A DNA stretch of 64,000 bases from Cannabis sativa (taxonomy: Eukaryota; Streptophyta; Magnoliopsida; Rosales; Cannabaceae). Below are positions 47,960 to 60,121 of the stretch, piece by piece. The position numbers and the translations under genes were made by a program. Positions within the stretch are counted from its first letter, which is position 1. The number at the start of each line of letters is the position of its first letter. Location of the stretch: positions 20,052,041 to 20,116,040 of the forward strand of contig NC_083606.1 in the NCBI RefSeq assembly GCF_029168945.1. The letters are read 5' to 3'. The notes beneath the pieces are model-generated. The model worked only from the letters and a program-made list of their open reading frames with translations. It had not been told where the DNA came from and made no database searches.

Positions 47960-48860
47960 AAGAAAAGATCTATATATGCTTGATTTTGGACAAGAACTTT
48001 TCCAACTTCAACTCGTTGTTCAATTGTCAATCTGTCAATTTTTTTCAGTTCATCGAACACTTTCAGTCTTGTACTTGCACTTTCTGTCTTGAACTAGAAA
48101 CAATCAACAATTCTTCCAATACTATCACCAGTAGCAGCTTGTATGTCACCAAATTTGTTCACTGTGGTAGTCAATACCGAAACCAATGAATCTTCATTCT
48201 TAGACCTCTTTCTACTTCTATTTCCTTATTGTGTTGAAGTTGTTCTCGTACTTGTGTGACTATCGGTTGCATTACCAACAAGACCATCTATCGGGGCAAA
48301 TGGATCGAACTCGGATTGTTGGTCATTATCTGCTTCTTTATCAATCTCATCCATTGTTTCAAAAAATCTCATAGCACCTTGCCCAATTGAACGATCCTTT
48401 CCAAATATAAAAACAAAGTCATCATAATGAGAAAGTGTTTTATTCCTCAAGCCCCTTGCATTTGGATGACTCTGTAATGAATAAAAAACATAATAAAAGA
48501 ATTAAGATATGATCAAGTTGTAAATTAAATTGAATAGCAAGTTAACACTTACCTTTATCCAATCATCAAAGACACTCTTTGCAGCAACCACACACATTTT
48601 TCACCAAACATTTTTCTGCTCGAAAGTCCCATGCATATATGAAACTTAATGTGGGGTTGTCCTTTCAATACACAATGAGGATTTTTTTTCATTCATCAAT
48701 CTTTTTAATTGTTGTAAATAGCTAGATTTGAAAGTCCCATTGTCTACTTTCAATTTTCTAGCATTTACCAACTCCAATAAACACTCAATTAATTTTGAAT
48801 CGTTAATTGAAGTCCATTGGTGCTTTTTTCCTAGAATCCTATTGCTTGCTCCAAAGCATC
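47960..48860 (-). pseudogene. Myb/SANT-like accessory gene of PIF/Harbinger, broken
   Basis: The clearest open piece, 48226-48450, reads SHPNARGL just upstream (to 48480) and then RNKTLSHYDDFVFIFGKDRSIGQGAMRFFE, followed by an acidic stretch and a Ser/Thr tail. This is the pattern of plant trihelix-like Myb/SANT domains that partner PIF transposases. AAKSVFDDWIK near 48550-48590 belongs to the same domain. Downstream, near 47990-48190, a helical C-terminus is recognisable through stops. Frame changes near 48470-48560 and at the acidic tail break it. The partner is known to bind DNA and help the transposase in this superfamily; here it is a relic. Confidence 0.6.
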
Positions 48861-49129
48861 CATTTTCCTAAGATATGTATATCTTACATCTACTTGTAAT
48901 AAAAGTGTAGCAATAAATATATTAACAAATAAAATTAAACTAAAAGCATAGATATATAAATTTGATATCAAACTTATAAGTCTAAAATTGATGTCCAATA
49001 ATATAAAAATTCATACAAAGTCAAGCAAAAATATTACAAGAAAATGTAATATCCAACAATATAAAGATTTATACAAATTTAAGTAAATCAAACACAAATA
49101 ATATAAACAAATACAATCTAAGTATGCCT

Positions 49130-49985
49130 CATTCCTCACGATAGGTCAACCATCTCTCTAGCTATGTTGTCCCTCTAAGAAGTCCAAGCGTTAGATATTT
49201 CAATATGTGTACAATGATCATTGCCTAAACTTTCATCTTTGTCAGAAGAATCATCCTCACTTTCCTCTAATGCTTTTTCTAGAGGATCTATAGGCATTTC
49301 TCTTTTAATTAGATTGTGAAGAAGGAAATAAGCCTAAATAATTCAGCACTAAATTTTGACAGGATAGTATGATCGACTTCTAAGAATTGCTCATCGTCCC
49401 TTTAATAGTCTAAATGCTCTCTACTACATTTCGAGCAGAAGAATGTTTCGTATTAAAAAAATTAGCAACAGTATTAGGTGGGACATCCAAATTGTTTAAA
49501 TGATATTATTGTCCTCTATATGGTACTAAGAAACCTTCACAATTAGGATATCCATCATCACGTAAGTAGTAGTATCCTATAAATTGAATGACGAAACTTT
49601 AAACATATTATGAACTTAACTTGTATATGTATGATATTATACATGGAAGAAAAAATATACCTTGTGGAACTTTCAACCCATTTGGCCTAGATATAGCATC
49701 TCGCAACACTCTAGAGTCTGCAGCTGTTCCTTACGATCCAGGTAAGAGATAAATAAATTCCATATCTTGTGAGACTACACTTAATACATTAGTAGCAATT
49801 TCACCCTTTCTAGTCTATGGAGGCACATTAACTTTTTAATGTGTGTTCCACCTAGTGCTCCCAAATAATTATTGAATCATTTCCACCTTGCATCAGTTGA
49901 ACCATTAAGAATTGGTTCAGGTTTTTTTTAATAATTTCCCATGAAGACATAACAAAGTATTTAAAAATACATTAAAATGTCTACT
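49130..49985 (-). pseudogene. PIF/Harbinger DDE transposase, broken
   Basis: On the - strand: GETVSRHFNVFLNTLLCLHGKLLKK (about 49905-49985), GALGGTHI (about 49838-49862), IATNVLSVVSQDMEFIYLLPG (about 49738-49803), ADSRVLRDAISRPNGLKVPQG (about 49670-49730), YYLRDDGYPNCEGFLVPYRGQ (about 49510-49572) and KHSSARNVVES (about 49405-49445). These are the conserved blocks of the DDE_4-type transposase. The second catalytic Asp (DDGY) and the Glu (VVES) are present, but the first Asp, expected where GALGGTHI now has Gly, is missing. With stops and frame changes as well, it is inactive. Confidence 0.8.
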
Positions 49986-50296
49986 CACTGTTTCACCCCT
50001 TTCATATGCGAGTGGCTCCAGGAGAACTGATCCTAGTTTGCCCTAAAAAAACTTATTAGTTGCTATTTTAGTTTTTCATCTAAGTTTTTCCCAATGAATA
50101 CACACTTTGTGGGATTTTTTGGATCTAAAATAACTTCTTTTAATTCCTCAATTGGTTTCAATTGATTTCGTTCATCTTGAATCCGAGGATCAAGATCCTT
50201 ATCCTGCTTCTCACCCCCTTCAGTCGTGATTACAATTAGCATATGACCAGTTTTCTATTCTGTAGCTCTATGCGGTAGCATTCTCAAGCCGAAAGT
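49986..50296 (-). pseudogene. Tat-like gypsy pol, protease-RT linker and RT start
   Basis: The - strand reads EGGEKQDKDLDPRIQDERNQLKPIEELKEVILDP, then KCVFIGKNLDEKLK and QFSWSHSHMKGV, the conserved lead-in to Tat-lineage reverse transcriptase. It is cut on the left by PIF/Harbinger sequence and on the right by a copia solo LTR, beyond which the same element continues at 52191. Confidence 0.7.
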
Positions 50297-52195
50297 TGTT
50301 GGGTTTTATGCCCTAAATAAAACTCATTTTAATATAATCAGATTTACTTATTAATATAGATCAGAAATAACATTTAATGTTGCATGGTTCACATGACTTA
50401 TTTCATGATTATATGTACATAATGTATAAATTCATCTGAAACCCTTTTCACATACTTGATCTTGTTTATGGTGTTGTCAACACATTGGAAAGTAAACATG
50501 ACTATGTGAATAAAGTTTCCTAGATTTATCAGACATAGGGTTTTACTGATATGATAATCTACAACAGAGTTTACTTGCATTTGGAGAAATGCTATGTTCT
50601 TTCCAAAGAATTGGTTAGAGTAAAGCTCAGGTTGGATGCATGGAGTATGCATCGGAATGGACCGATATTGAACTTTGACTTAGATTTATTAAACTTACCG
50701 TAATATCTATTCAAGTCAATATTGCCTAGTTGATCCTAGATCAAATGTTCTTAATCCTGTTATGATTAGGCTCAATCTTGAAAGGCTATTCGTGTTCTTT
50801 GATTTGTTAGTTAAGCCTACTTTTAGGTCAGAGTGATACGTACACTTTGGGAACATGGTAGTGCAATTGAGTGGGAGCGCTAGCATAAACATGGAATCTA
50901 TAGCTTCTATCTGGCGAATAGTAAGCAAAGGATGATCTCCTTCGAGCTTGACCAAACGAACATAAATGGTGGAGTACTCATTTCACATAAGCTGAAATAT
51001 CATTTATACGGGGTCAAGTGTTTTAAGGATAAAATACATTGTAGGGTGTAACGGTAATCTAATCCCTTTACAGTGTAGATCATTCATATAGAGGATCATT
51101 GATCAAATTAGGATTATAACAATGGATAACTAATGATGCATCTATATGGTGGAACGTATAGAGCATTCTATATACTGAGAGTGCAATTCTAAGTTCTATG
51201 CATGGATTCAACGAAGAATTAATAAGTTAGTGAATTTTAGTAATAAATTCTTGATCTACTTATTGGAAGCTCGGTTATATAGACCCATGGTCCCCGCACT
51301 AGTTGAGATAATATTGCTTGTAAGATAATTGGTTTTGATTAATCAATTATAATTCTCAATTTAGACTATATCTATTTGTGAAATTTTCACTAAGTAAGGG
51401 CGAAATTGTAAAGAAAGAGTTTTAGGGGCATATTTGTTAATTATGATACTTTGTATGGTTCAATTAATAAATATGATAAATGATAATATTATTTAATAAT
51501 TATTTATAGTTATTAAATAGTTAGAATTGGCATTTAAATGGTTGAATTAAAAAATTGGCGTTTTTGAGAAAAACAGATGCAGAAAAGATAAAACTGAAAA
51601 AATTACAAAAAGTGAGGCCCAAATCCACTAGTATAGGGCCGGCCACTTTTATAGGAATTTACCTCTGATATTTTCATTATTCTAATGCCAAATAATTCAA
51701 ACCTAACCCTAGTGGAATGCTATAAATAGATAGTGAAGGCTTCGGGAAAATTACACTTTTCTTCTGACACTTCTGATTCAGAAAAAAAAAACTGAGCCTC
51801 TCTCTCTCCCTATCTTTAGCCGCCACTTCCCTCTTCTTTTCTTCTTCAATATTTCGAAATACTTAGTGTATGAGTAGTGCCCACACACAGCAAGTGATAC
51901 CTCAATCATAGTGAGGAAGATCGTGAAGAAAGACTTTCAGCAAGAAGGAGTTTCAGCATCAAAGATTCAGAGAAAGAGATCTAGGTTCAGATATTGATAA
52001 TGCTCTGCTACAGAAAGGAATCAAGGGCTAGATATCTGAACGGAAGGAGTCATTATATTCAGCTGCACCCAATGTAAGGTTTCTTAAACTTTATATTTGT
52101 TTATTTCATAGTTTTAGAAAGTTCATATTTAGGGTGTTAATCAACATACTTGTGAGTAGATCTAAGATCCTGGTAAAATAATTTCCAACAGAAGT
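50292..52195 (+). mobile_element. Copia solo LTR with target duplication
   Basis: The LTR proper is 50297-52190 (1894 bp), TGTTGGGTTTTATG...TTTCCAACA, in + orientation, opposite to the composite. It belongs to the same subfamily as 5750-7656. Flanks aaagt (50292-50296) and gaagt (52191-52195) match at four of five positions. It interrupts the protease-RT region of the Tat-like element. Confidence 0.88.
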
Positions 52196-52372
52196 TGGTC
52201 ACCTCGCACCACTCCTACACCTGTCGGTGTCTGAAACTTCAAGGATAGGTGCCTAATTGAACTAATTGCCCCTAGTCCAATTAATGTTGGTCGATCCAGT
52301 AGTATGTTGTAGGCTGATGGCAGGTCGACAATTAGAAAGTCTTACATTATGGTAGTGGATAAAGGCGCTTCG
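52196..52372 (-). pseudogene. Tat-like gypsy protease C-terminus
   Basis: The - strand reads [49 protein letters not shown], the conserved end of the Tat-lineage protease. One stop lies just before it. It joins logically to the block at 49986-50296 once the solo LTR is ignored, and is cut on the right by another copia LTR. Confidence 0.75.
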
Positions 52373-54296
52373 TGTTGGAATATCTTTTACCAGGATCCAT
52401 ATTTACTAAGTATGTTTTTAACATCCTAAATATGAATCTCTAAAACGATGAAAATAAACCATAAAAGGTATGAAAAACCTTACATTGGTTGCAGCAGAAT
52501 TAAATTACTCCTTCCGCTCAGATCTCTAACCCTTGTATCCTTTCTATCACAGAGTATCACCAAGATCTGAGCCCGAAACTCCTTCAGTTGTTTAGATTCT
52601 TCACTGTCTTACACACTATGATTGAGGAATAACTTGCTATGGGCGGACATGCACTCAATCACTAAAGGCTGAATTTTTGTTTTGTGAAGAAGGCAAAAGA
52701 ATTCGAATTAGAAGAAGAGAAAAGAAGAAGAAGAAGTCTCAAACTCACTAGCTGTCTCACAAGAAGAAAACTAGGTCAAGAGTTAATGTTTGAATTACAT
52801 GGATAATGAGACCTTTCTTTTTTTTTTTATAATAATTCACTTAGGGTTAGGGTTGATTTATTTGGAATAAAAAATGATAAAAATGGAGAAAAAATAGGTA
52901 CTAGTGGTCGACCATGAAGTGGGCCCAACAATAGTTAGATTTTTGCTACTTTTCTCAACCATTTATCTATTTTTCACAAATACCACTTTTTACACTTTCA
53001 ACCATATAAATGCCAAAATTATTTATTTAATAATTAAATTAATTATCAAATAAAATTGTCATTCATAATATTTATTAATTAGACTCCACAAAGTCTCTTA
53101 ATTAATAAATAAATCCTAAAATCCTATTTCTTTACAATCAAGCCATATCTTAGTGAAAATTCACAAACTAGACATAGTTTAATTTTAGAATTATAATTGA
53201 TTAACTAAAATCAATTAACTGAGTCTTTCAAGCAGTTTTTCTCAACTAGTATGGGCACCATGTGCCTATATAACTGAGCTTCCAATAAGTAGATCTAGAA
53301 TTTACAAAGTAAATTCTCTAACTTATTAATTCCTCCTTGCACCACTATAGATTTTGAATTGCACTCTCAATTATATAGAACGCTCTATATGTTCTACGCT
53401 ATAGATACGCTATGAGTTATCTATTGTTATAATCCTAATAATAATCCATTGTTATAATCCTAATAATCAATTATCCTCTATGGATGATTTACATTGAGTA
53501 GGGACAAAATTATCGTTACACCCTTCAATATTTTTATCGCTAAAACACTTAGCAACCTGTAAATGATATTTCAGCGAACTAATATAATTACTAAAATGAG
53601 TGCTCTATCATTTATCTCTATTTAGCCAAGCTCGAAGGAAATAATCGTTTCACTTCTATGTCCAGATAGAAGCTATAGATTTCGTATTTATGATTAGCGC
53701 TCCCTCTCAATCGAACTACCATGTCCTTAATCTATATGTCACGAGAAGATCCATTGGTCGACTTTAACGAATAGATTGAAGAACACAAATAATACAATTG
53801 AACTAGAACCTAAGCATCTCAGGATTGAGATCTTTTAATCTAAGATCAACTAGGTGATATTGAATTGAATAGATATTACGGTAAGTTTATCATATCTAGT
53901 TCAAGTTCAACATCGGTCCCTTCTGATGCATACTCCACACATCCAACCCAAGCTTACTTTAACTAATGCCCTAGAAAGGACATAGCACTTATCCAAGGTG
54001 CAAGTAAACTAAGTTGTAGATTATCGTATCAGTTAAACCCTATGTACTGATAAATCATAGGAATACATTTAATCACACAGTCTTGATTATTTTCCACTGC
54101 GTTGACAACACAATAAACAAGAATATCAGTGCAATAAGGATTTGGATGAATTTATAAATTAAATAAGTAAATAAATGATCACATGAACCAAATAACACAT
54201 TAAAGAAGTAATGAAATTAAATCTGTTTCTTTATTGATAATTGAATAGAAAAGATTACATTGAAATAGAGTTTTATTTAAGGCACAAAGCCTAACA
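52373..54296 (-). repeat. Copia 3' LTR, diverged subfamily
   Basis: 1924 bp, TGTTGGAATATC...GCCTAACA, recognisably related to the LTR at 5750 but with substitutions throughout and small indels. A polypurine tract on its right shows it is a 3' LTR on the - strand. Confidence 0.88.
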
Positions 54297-54390
54297 AACT
54301 CCCACTTGGACTAACATAAAACAATCAGTACATTTCAATTAATCCTAAATTCAGTCTGTGCTTTTCAAATGTAGTTACATATGTATATAT
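54297..54390 (-). mobile_element. Truncated internal end of the diverged copia element
   Basis: The polypurine tract (aactcccacttgga, 54297-54310) and about 80 bases match the start of the composite's internal region (7657 on). Similarity then fades, so the rest is deleted or replaced. Confidence 0.6.
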
Positions 54391-54987
54391 TGTTCAGTTC
54401 AGTAAGCATTACACACTTTTCTTCATGATCAACTGGGGGTTTCAAATATATGGATTGGATTACCCCTTCAAATTTTCACGATCTTATTGTATATATATAT
54501 AGATATAATTGATACATATGTATATATGAAAAAAAACTGGCAATACATTATTATAATTCTTTATTTTATATATTTTTTTTATAAAATGTATCAAGTGCCA
54601 CGCTAGCTTTTTTCCTTGGCTATGTTTTCTTTGCCAAGATCCCTTTTCCATATATACATACTAATATAGATAAGGCTATGTGTATACACTCATTACTTTA
54701 AGTATTTATTAAAACTGACCATGTATATTAAACTACATATATTTCATATATACAATATTCATGGTAAATCGCAATTTTGAGAATGTTTTCGATTTGGATT
54801 ATATATATGATCAGTTTTTACACTTAGCTGACCGAACATATATATAACTTGGGAAGTTTTTTTTCTTTTGAAGTTTAGCTCACGGGCATGAATCGTTTCA
54901 GTAAAAAATCTGGATTTTGGCGTTTCATTTATGAGCTTTTTTTTCTTTCCAGATTTCACTTTCCATCAAAATTTATATTTAGGAAAA
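54391..54987. other. Unassigned AT-rich stretch
   Basis: TATA-rich simple sequence. The 66-codon frame on the - strand (54759-54959) has no recognisable domain. Confidence 0.4.
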
Positions 54988-55236
54988 TTTTGACAGCATA
55001 ACATTTCTCTTTATTAAGATTTTTATTTTTACTTTGATTATGCATCCCCACATTGACTTATTTTCTAAAGTCTATGGAATTAAAGAGAAATATAAAAATC
55101 ATCAATAAGAAATTGGCAGCATGGCAATTCTTTTCTTTCTTTGTTAAGATTTATATCTTTCTCTTTGATTATACACTCCCATATTGACTTATTTTCTGAA
55201 GTCTAGGGAATCAAAGAGAAACATAAAGTCTATGAA
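54988..55236. repeat. Imperfect tandem duplication, about 125 bp per unit
   Basis: Units at 54988-55111 and 55112-55236 share gcagcat.., ttaagattt, the phrase cattgacttattttct.aagtct and aaagagaaa.ataaa. A third start (gagcagcataac) follows at 55239. Confidence 0.75.
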
Positions 55237-55965
55237 GAATTGAGCAGCATAACGGCATGGAGACATTAAACTCTCTTATTTTTCCTTTGGCTATATCTCA
55301 CTTTTGAAGATCTTTTATGGCTTAGAGAGCCTAGATCAAAGTGGACCAAAGAGAAAATAAGAAAATTTACTAGAGAAGAAAAGAAAAAAAAAGTTTAGAA
55401 AGATGAAAAGAAAATAGGGAATAACCCTAATACTTACTCTGTAGAACTTCTTTGAAGATGAAAATATGTGAGTATTTTCTCTGTAAATTTTGGCAGAGTT
55501 TTCTTTTCTTCCTTTTTTTCCTCTCCTCCCTGATTTGCTTTGCTTTTTTTTTTTTTTTATAAGCTCATTTTTACGATATATTGATCAGAGAGTGAAGAGG
55601 TGAGTAGTGGGCAGTTAAAAGTTAGCGGAGAGAAAAGTGGGAAAATATTATTAATTAATAATATTTTTTTTCCTTTTTTTTATGTTGTTGAACAAGTCAT
55701 TCTCTTTATTATCTTTATTATTGTTTTATTATAATAATTAATAATAAAAAAACGGTTCAACATACATATATTTAAACTTTATGTGTATGTGTCTATGTGA
55801 ATAAGAATTATTTTTCTTGTGTTTTTTATTACAAAATAAATAAAATGCACCAACTCAATATATTACTAAAAAAGATTAAGAAATAAGAAGTTTGTGTCTT
55901 TTTTTTAATATATATATATTACATATTATAATTTTTTAAAAATATATATAATTAAGTGCGAATTG
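55237..55965. other. Unassigned AT-rich stretch
   Basis: Poly(T) near 55537-55558 and AT-rich sequence. No frame or domain is recognised. Confidence 0.4.
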
Positions 55966-56095
55966 ATTGGATCGGTTACTTTTTGAGGTCAAACAACATC
56001 CAATCCGCACAAGTGCAGATATTCGCATTTTGCGGATTGGATTGGATTGGATCGTGCGGATTGGATTGGATCGGATACTTTGTGAACACCCCTAG
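55966..56095. mobile_element. Terminal fragment of a possible hAT-type transposon
   Basis: It ends GTGAACACCCCTA, the inverse of the TAGGGGTGTTCAC-type end common in plant hAT elements, and just inside has repeated ggattggattggat words on both strands. The other end was not found. Confidence 0.4.
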
Positions 56096-56096
56096 A

Positions 56097-56166
56097 CACT
56101 ATTCACGTCAGTCAACACCGTGAATAGTAGTGTTGACCAACGTGAATAGTATTTTTTGTAGTAGTG
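56097..56166. mobile_element. CACTA transposon end fragment
   Basis: It closes with TTTTTTGTAGTAGTG, the inverse of a CACTACTACAAAAAA end. Three copies of tattcacg/cgtgaata within 60 bases are subterminal repeats. The opposite end is absent. Confidence 0.5.
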
Positions 56167-56214
56167 TTTCCATTACCCTGGGTTGTAAATCCCTGATAGG
56201 CACTTCTTGATGAT
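56167..56214 (-). pseudogene. Tat-like gag fragment left of the copia solo LTR
   Basis: A short stretch between the CACTA end and the solo LTR. It reads open on the - strand (HHQEVPIRDLQPRVM) and should continue the gag at 58113, but it is too short for a domain call. Confidence 0.35.
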
Positions 56215-58112
56215 GTGCCTGTTAGGCTTTGTGTCCTAAATAAAACTCTATTTCATTGTAATCTTTTGTATTCATTTATTAATAAAGAAACAGATTTAAT
56301 TTCATTACTTGTTTAATGTGTTATTTGATTCATGTGATCATTTATTTACTTATTTGATTAATAAATTCATCCAAATCCTTGTCACACTGATATTCTTGTT
56401 TATTGTGTTATCAATACAATGTAAAGTAATCAAGATTGAGTGATTAAATGTATTCCTAGATTTATCAGTATATAGGGTTTAACTGATATGATAATCTACA
56501 ACGTAGTTTACTTGCACCTTGGATAAGTGTTATGTCCTTTCCAGGGCATTGGTTAAAGTAAGCTTGAGTTGTATGTATGGAGTATGTATCGGAAGGGACC
56601 GATCTTGAACTTGAACTAGATATGATAAATTTACCGTAATATCTATTCAATTCAATATCACCTAGTTGATCCTAGATCAAATGATCTCAACCCTGAGATG
56701 GTTAGGTTCTAGTTCAGTTGCATTATTTGTGTTCTTTAACCTATTAGTTAAAGTCGACCAAATGGTTCTTCCCGTGACGTATATGTTAAGAACATGGTAG
56801 TTCAAATGAGTGGGAGCGCTAATCATAGATACGGAATCTATAGCTTTTATCCGAACATAGAAGTGAAGCGATGATTTCCTTTGAGCTTGGCTAAATAGAG
56901 ATAAATGATAGAGTGCTCATTTTAGTAATTATATTAGTTCACTGAAATATCATTTATAGGCTGCTAAGTGTTTTAAGGATAAAATACATTGAAGGGTGTA
57001 ACGGTAATTAATTCCTATGCTATGTAAATCATCTATAGAGGATCAATGATTATTGGGATTATAACAATGGATAATTAATAGCGTATCTATATTTTGGAAC
57101 ATATAGAGCGGTCTATATAATTGAGAGTGCAATTCCAAGTTCTATAGTGGTGAAATGAGGAATTAATAAGTTAAGGAATTTACTTGATAAATTCTAGATC
57201 TGCTTATTGGAAGCTCGATTATATAGGCCCATGGTCCCCATACTAGTTGAGACAAACTGCTTGTAAGACTCAGTTAATTGATTTTAGTTAATCACTTATA
57301 ATTCTAAAATTAGACTATGTCTATTTTATTAATTTTCACTATGTTATGGCTTGATTGTGAAGAAATAAGATTTTAGGGTTAATTTATTAATTAAGAGACT
57401 TTGTGGAGTTTAATTAATAAATATTATAAATAAAAATTTTATTTGATAATTATTTTAATTATTAAATAAATAGTTTTGGCATTTATAGGGTGGAAAGTGC
57501 AAAAAGTGGTATTTGTGAAAAATAGATAAATGGTTGAGAAAAATGGCAAAAATCTAACTAGTGTAGGGCCCATATCATGGTCGACCACTTAAGGGAATTT
57601 TCGCTCTATGTTTATCATTTTTTTTATTCCAAATAAATTAACCGTAACCTTATGTGAAATTAGTATAAAAGGAAAGCTATGGTCTCATTATCCAACTAAT
57701 GCTTCTAAAGCTAAAAACCTAGTTTTCTCTATAGGTTTATGAGACTTCTTCCTTTCTTCTTCTAATTTTTGAAATTTTATAGCTTTCTTCACAAATCAAA
57801 TTCAAGCCTTTAATGATTGAGTGCATGCCCACACATAACAAGTGAGTCCTCAATCATAGTGTGTAAGACTGTGAAGAATCCAAACAACTGAAGGAGTTTC
57901 GGGCTCATATCTTGGTGATACGTTGCGACAGAAAGGATACAAGGGTTAGAGATCTGAGCGGAAAGAGCTATTTAATTCTGTTGCAACCAATGTAAGGTTT
58001 CTCATACCTTTTATGTGTGTTTATTTTCATCATTTTAGAAATTCATATTAGGATGTTAAAAACATACTTGTTAGTAAATCTAAATCCTGGTAAAAAATAT
58101 TCCAACAGTGCC
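56215..58112 (+). mobile_element. Copia solo LTR, diverged subfamily, with perfect target duplication
   Basis: The LTR proper is 56220-58107 (1888 bp), TGTTAGGCTTTG...TATTCCAACA, in + orientation, close to the LTR at 52373 (inverse of it). The 5-bp duplication gtgcc is perfect at 56215-56219 and 58108-58112. It is inserted in the gag of the Tat-like element. Confidence 0.92.
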
Positions 58113-58629
58113 TGGTCATTCGGTTGCTCATCTTCAGGGGCATCCTCAGTTTCCCCAGGTTGTTCTTCTTGAGCATTCTGAGGGTCCCCCTGAGCTATCT
58201 CTTGCGTCCTAGTTCGAGCAGCGAGGCCTGCCTCGTGGCCTCCTTACTCCAGGATCAGGTTGGTTTTGAGTGTTGTCTTCTTGAGCCGCCTTGGCTGCGG
58301 CTGCCTCCCGTTCCAACTCAGTGTTTCGTTGGTTTGCCTCCCTAGACGTTGCTTGAGTTGAACATTTTCCAACTCCACCAATGGCACGCATCTAGTGGCA
58401 TCATAGGCATCCTCCTCCCTATGTACATAACCACCAGCTTCAGTATTAGTTTCCTCATTCCCAGTTTTTGGGTTTTGGTCATCTTCACGTTCGCTTCTCC
58501 TCAAACGTGTTGACTGTGTAGATCGTGTTGTCCGTGAATTGGGAGGCCTCCGTGAGCCCGCCGGCTCTTTTCCAGCAATGAGTAGTCTCTTCAGGTTGAT
58601 TATTATCGTTTTCCCCATTATCAGCCATG
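58113..58629 (-). pseudogene. Tat-like gag N-terminus, frame-broken
   Basis: A start codon near 58629 (MADNGENDNN, then EE and a stop after about 47 codons) lies about 60 bases inside the primer site. A second frame, open at 58244-58618, carries EPAGSRRPPNSRTTRSTQSTRLRRSE, then an acidic stretch and PLVELENVQLKQRL, a predicted coiled coil. The two frames together look like one disordered gag N-terminus split by a frameshift. No capsid core is present before the solo LTR interrupts it. Confidence 0.6.
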
Positions 58630-58683
58630 GAGAAAAAATTTCCTTTTGGTTAGGAGGGATTTTTTTTGAGCTTTTTTCACGTA

Positions 58684-58705
58684 GGCTCTCAATGAAAGTA
58701 CCAAA
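58684..58705 (-). other. Primer-binding site of the Tat-like element
   Basis: On the - strand TTTGGTACTTTCATTGAGAG follows the LTR end after one base. Sites of this form adjoin 5' LTRs of Tat-like elements; the tRNA was not assigned. Confidence 0.55.
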
Positions 58706-58706
58706 C

Positions 58707-59798
58707 TGTTAACGCAAATTTTCAGTAACGATAATTAGCCTATTTTTGTGATAGGATCAGCACATAAATTATCAAAAATCTAAGAAAGAATAATAAAGCA
58801 AAAATAACACCAAGTTTTTTACATGGTTTTGTAGTTAACTCTGCATAGTCCATGAGTCAATCGTATTAAGACTTTTCTAATACAGAACTAGGGTTCTTTT
58901 TCTCTCAAGGATTTTTTGTCCCTTTTTCTGTACATTCTTCCCCTATTTATAATGACATAGGGTAGCAGTTAATTACATTTAAATACGAATCTCACAACAA
59001 TATTTTTTCCGAAATTGTGGGCCTTAATTACGCTCCACATAAATAAATGCAGTTTATTATTTGAAAATCACACAACTGTGATTTAAAGCACTTTTAATGA
59101 GTCAACGCTGACGTGGATTAAGACACGCTGCAAAGTGTATCTCGCCGAGGTGTCTCGCTTGGTACTTGGACAATTTGATTTATGTTCTCAATAGCAACAA
59201 TAACTCTGGCAGCGAGCTGGAGCTTTTCCCATGTCTTTCTGAGGTTGAAAACATAACGCCCATCTAAAAATTGCAGTTCTTGGTACCAAGATGAACTCCA
59301 GCAACCAACATCATTTGAATGTCAGCTTCTTTCTGAGAGAGTTGACGCGACGGAGCAGTGGAACCTATTGAAAGATGTCTGGAGCTGATTAGCGAAGGTA
59401 CCAGGAGTATGTCTTCCTATAGCGAGATGTATGTCTTACTAATCGTTATCCATGTCCTCCAAGCTATTACACTTAATTAGTATAATGTATATTTTACGCT
59501 AAGTATTCTAACATCCAATTCGTCTTGTCAACACCTTTCTACACATTGTGAGGTTGATGGCTCGCTATGTATTATTGATGTCATCCTTACAGTTACGTAC
59601 ACAGAATGGTTTCTCGTTCATACGTGAATCTTGTCTCGCTAGAGACTATGCAGTCTGCGAGTTATAAATATATCCTATTGACTCCGCATTTAATGAGTTA
59701 TATAATTTCCATTATATTCGTTGATTCCCCAAGGACACATGTCATCCTCTGAAGTACCATTTATATACCTTATAAATGAATAAATCAAGTCTCCAACA
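58707..59798 (-). repeat. Tat-like gypsy 5' LTR
   Basis: 1092 bp. On the - strand it begins TGTTGGAGACTTG and ends GCGTTAACA, with primer site and gag next to it. It shares its end and several stretches with the + strand LTR at 2880-3799. Confidence 0.75.
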
Positions 59799-60121
59799 AC
59801 TATATTTTCAGTAGCTATCATTCATTCACATTCATAAAAAATTAGTAACATCTTTTACTAATTTAAGAGTGAAAAAGAGGTGAGAGTGTTACATATTTCA
59901 AGTGTTTATCAAATTAAAGGATTTGCATCGCCTATTGATTATTCTACACACATTTTGTAATTCCATAATGTATGTTACAATTTGACAAAAGTAATAATTT
60001 ATCACACTTAGCTATTTAATCTAAGTATTATATTCTATAAAATCATATAACATAATTATTATCATGCAATAATGATTACAATGCAAATGCATGTAAAATT
60101 AGTCGAGTGAATTGATAATGC
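59799..60121. other. Intergenic stretch, no gene seen
   Basis: AT-rich, without frame or repeat structure I recognise. actat at 59799-59803 would be the Tat-like element's target duplication; its partner is not seen. Confidence 0.5.

Larger units (their letters stand above)
47401..49985 (-). mobile_element. Decayed PIF/Harbinger transposon
   Basis: A Myb/SANT-like gene remnant (47960-48860) and a DDE transposase remnant (49130-49985), both on the - strand, form the usual two-gene set of this superfamily. The left end may be at 47401, where ggggcctttggtatgc resembles PIF/Harbinger/Tourist ends. I cannot confirm a 3-bp target duplication and the right end is lost at the seam with Tat-like sequence. 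The element is dead. Confidence 0.7.
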
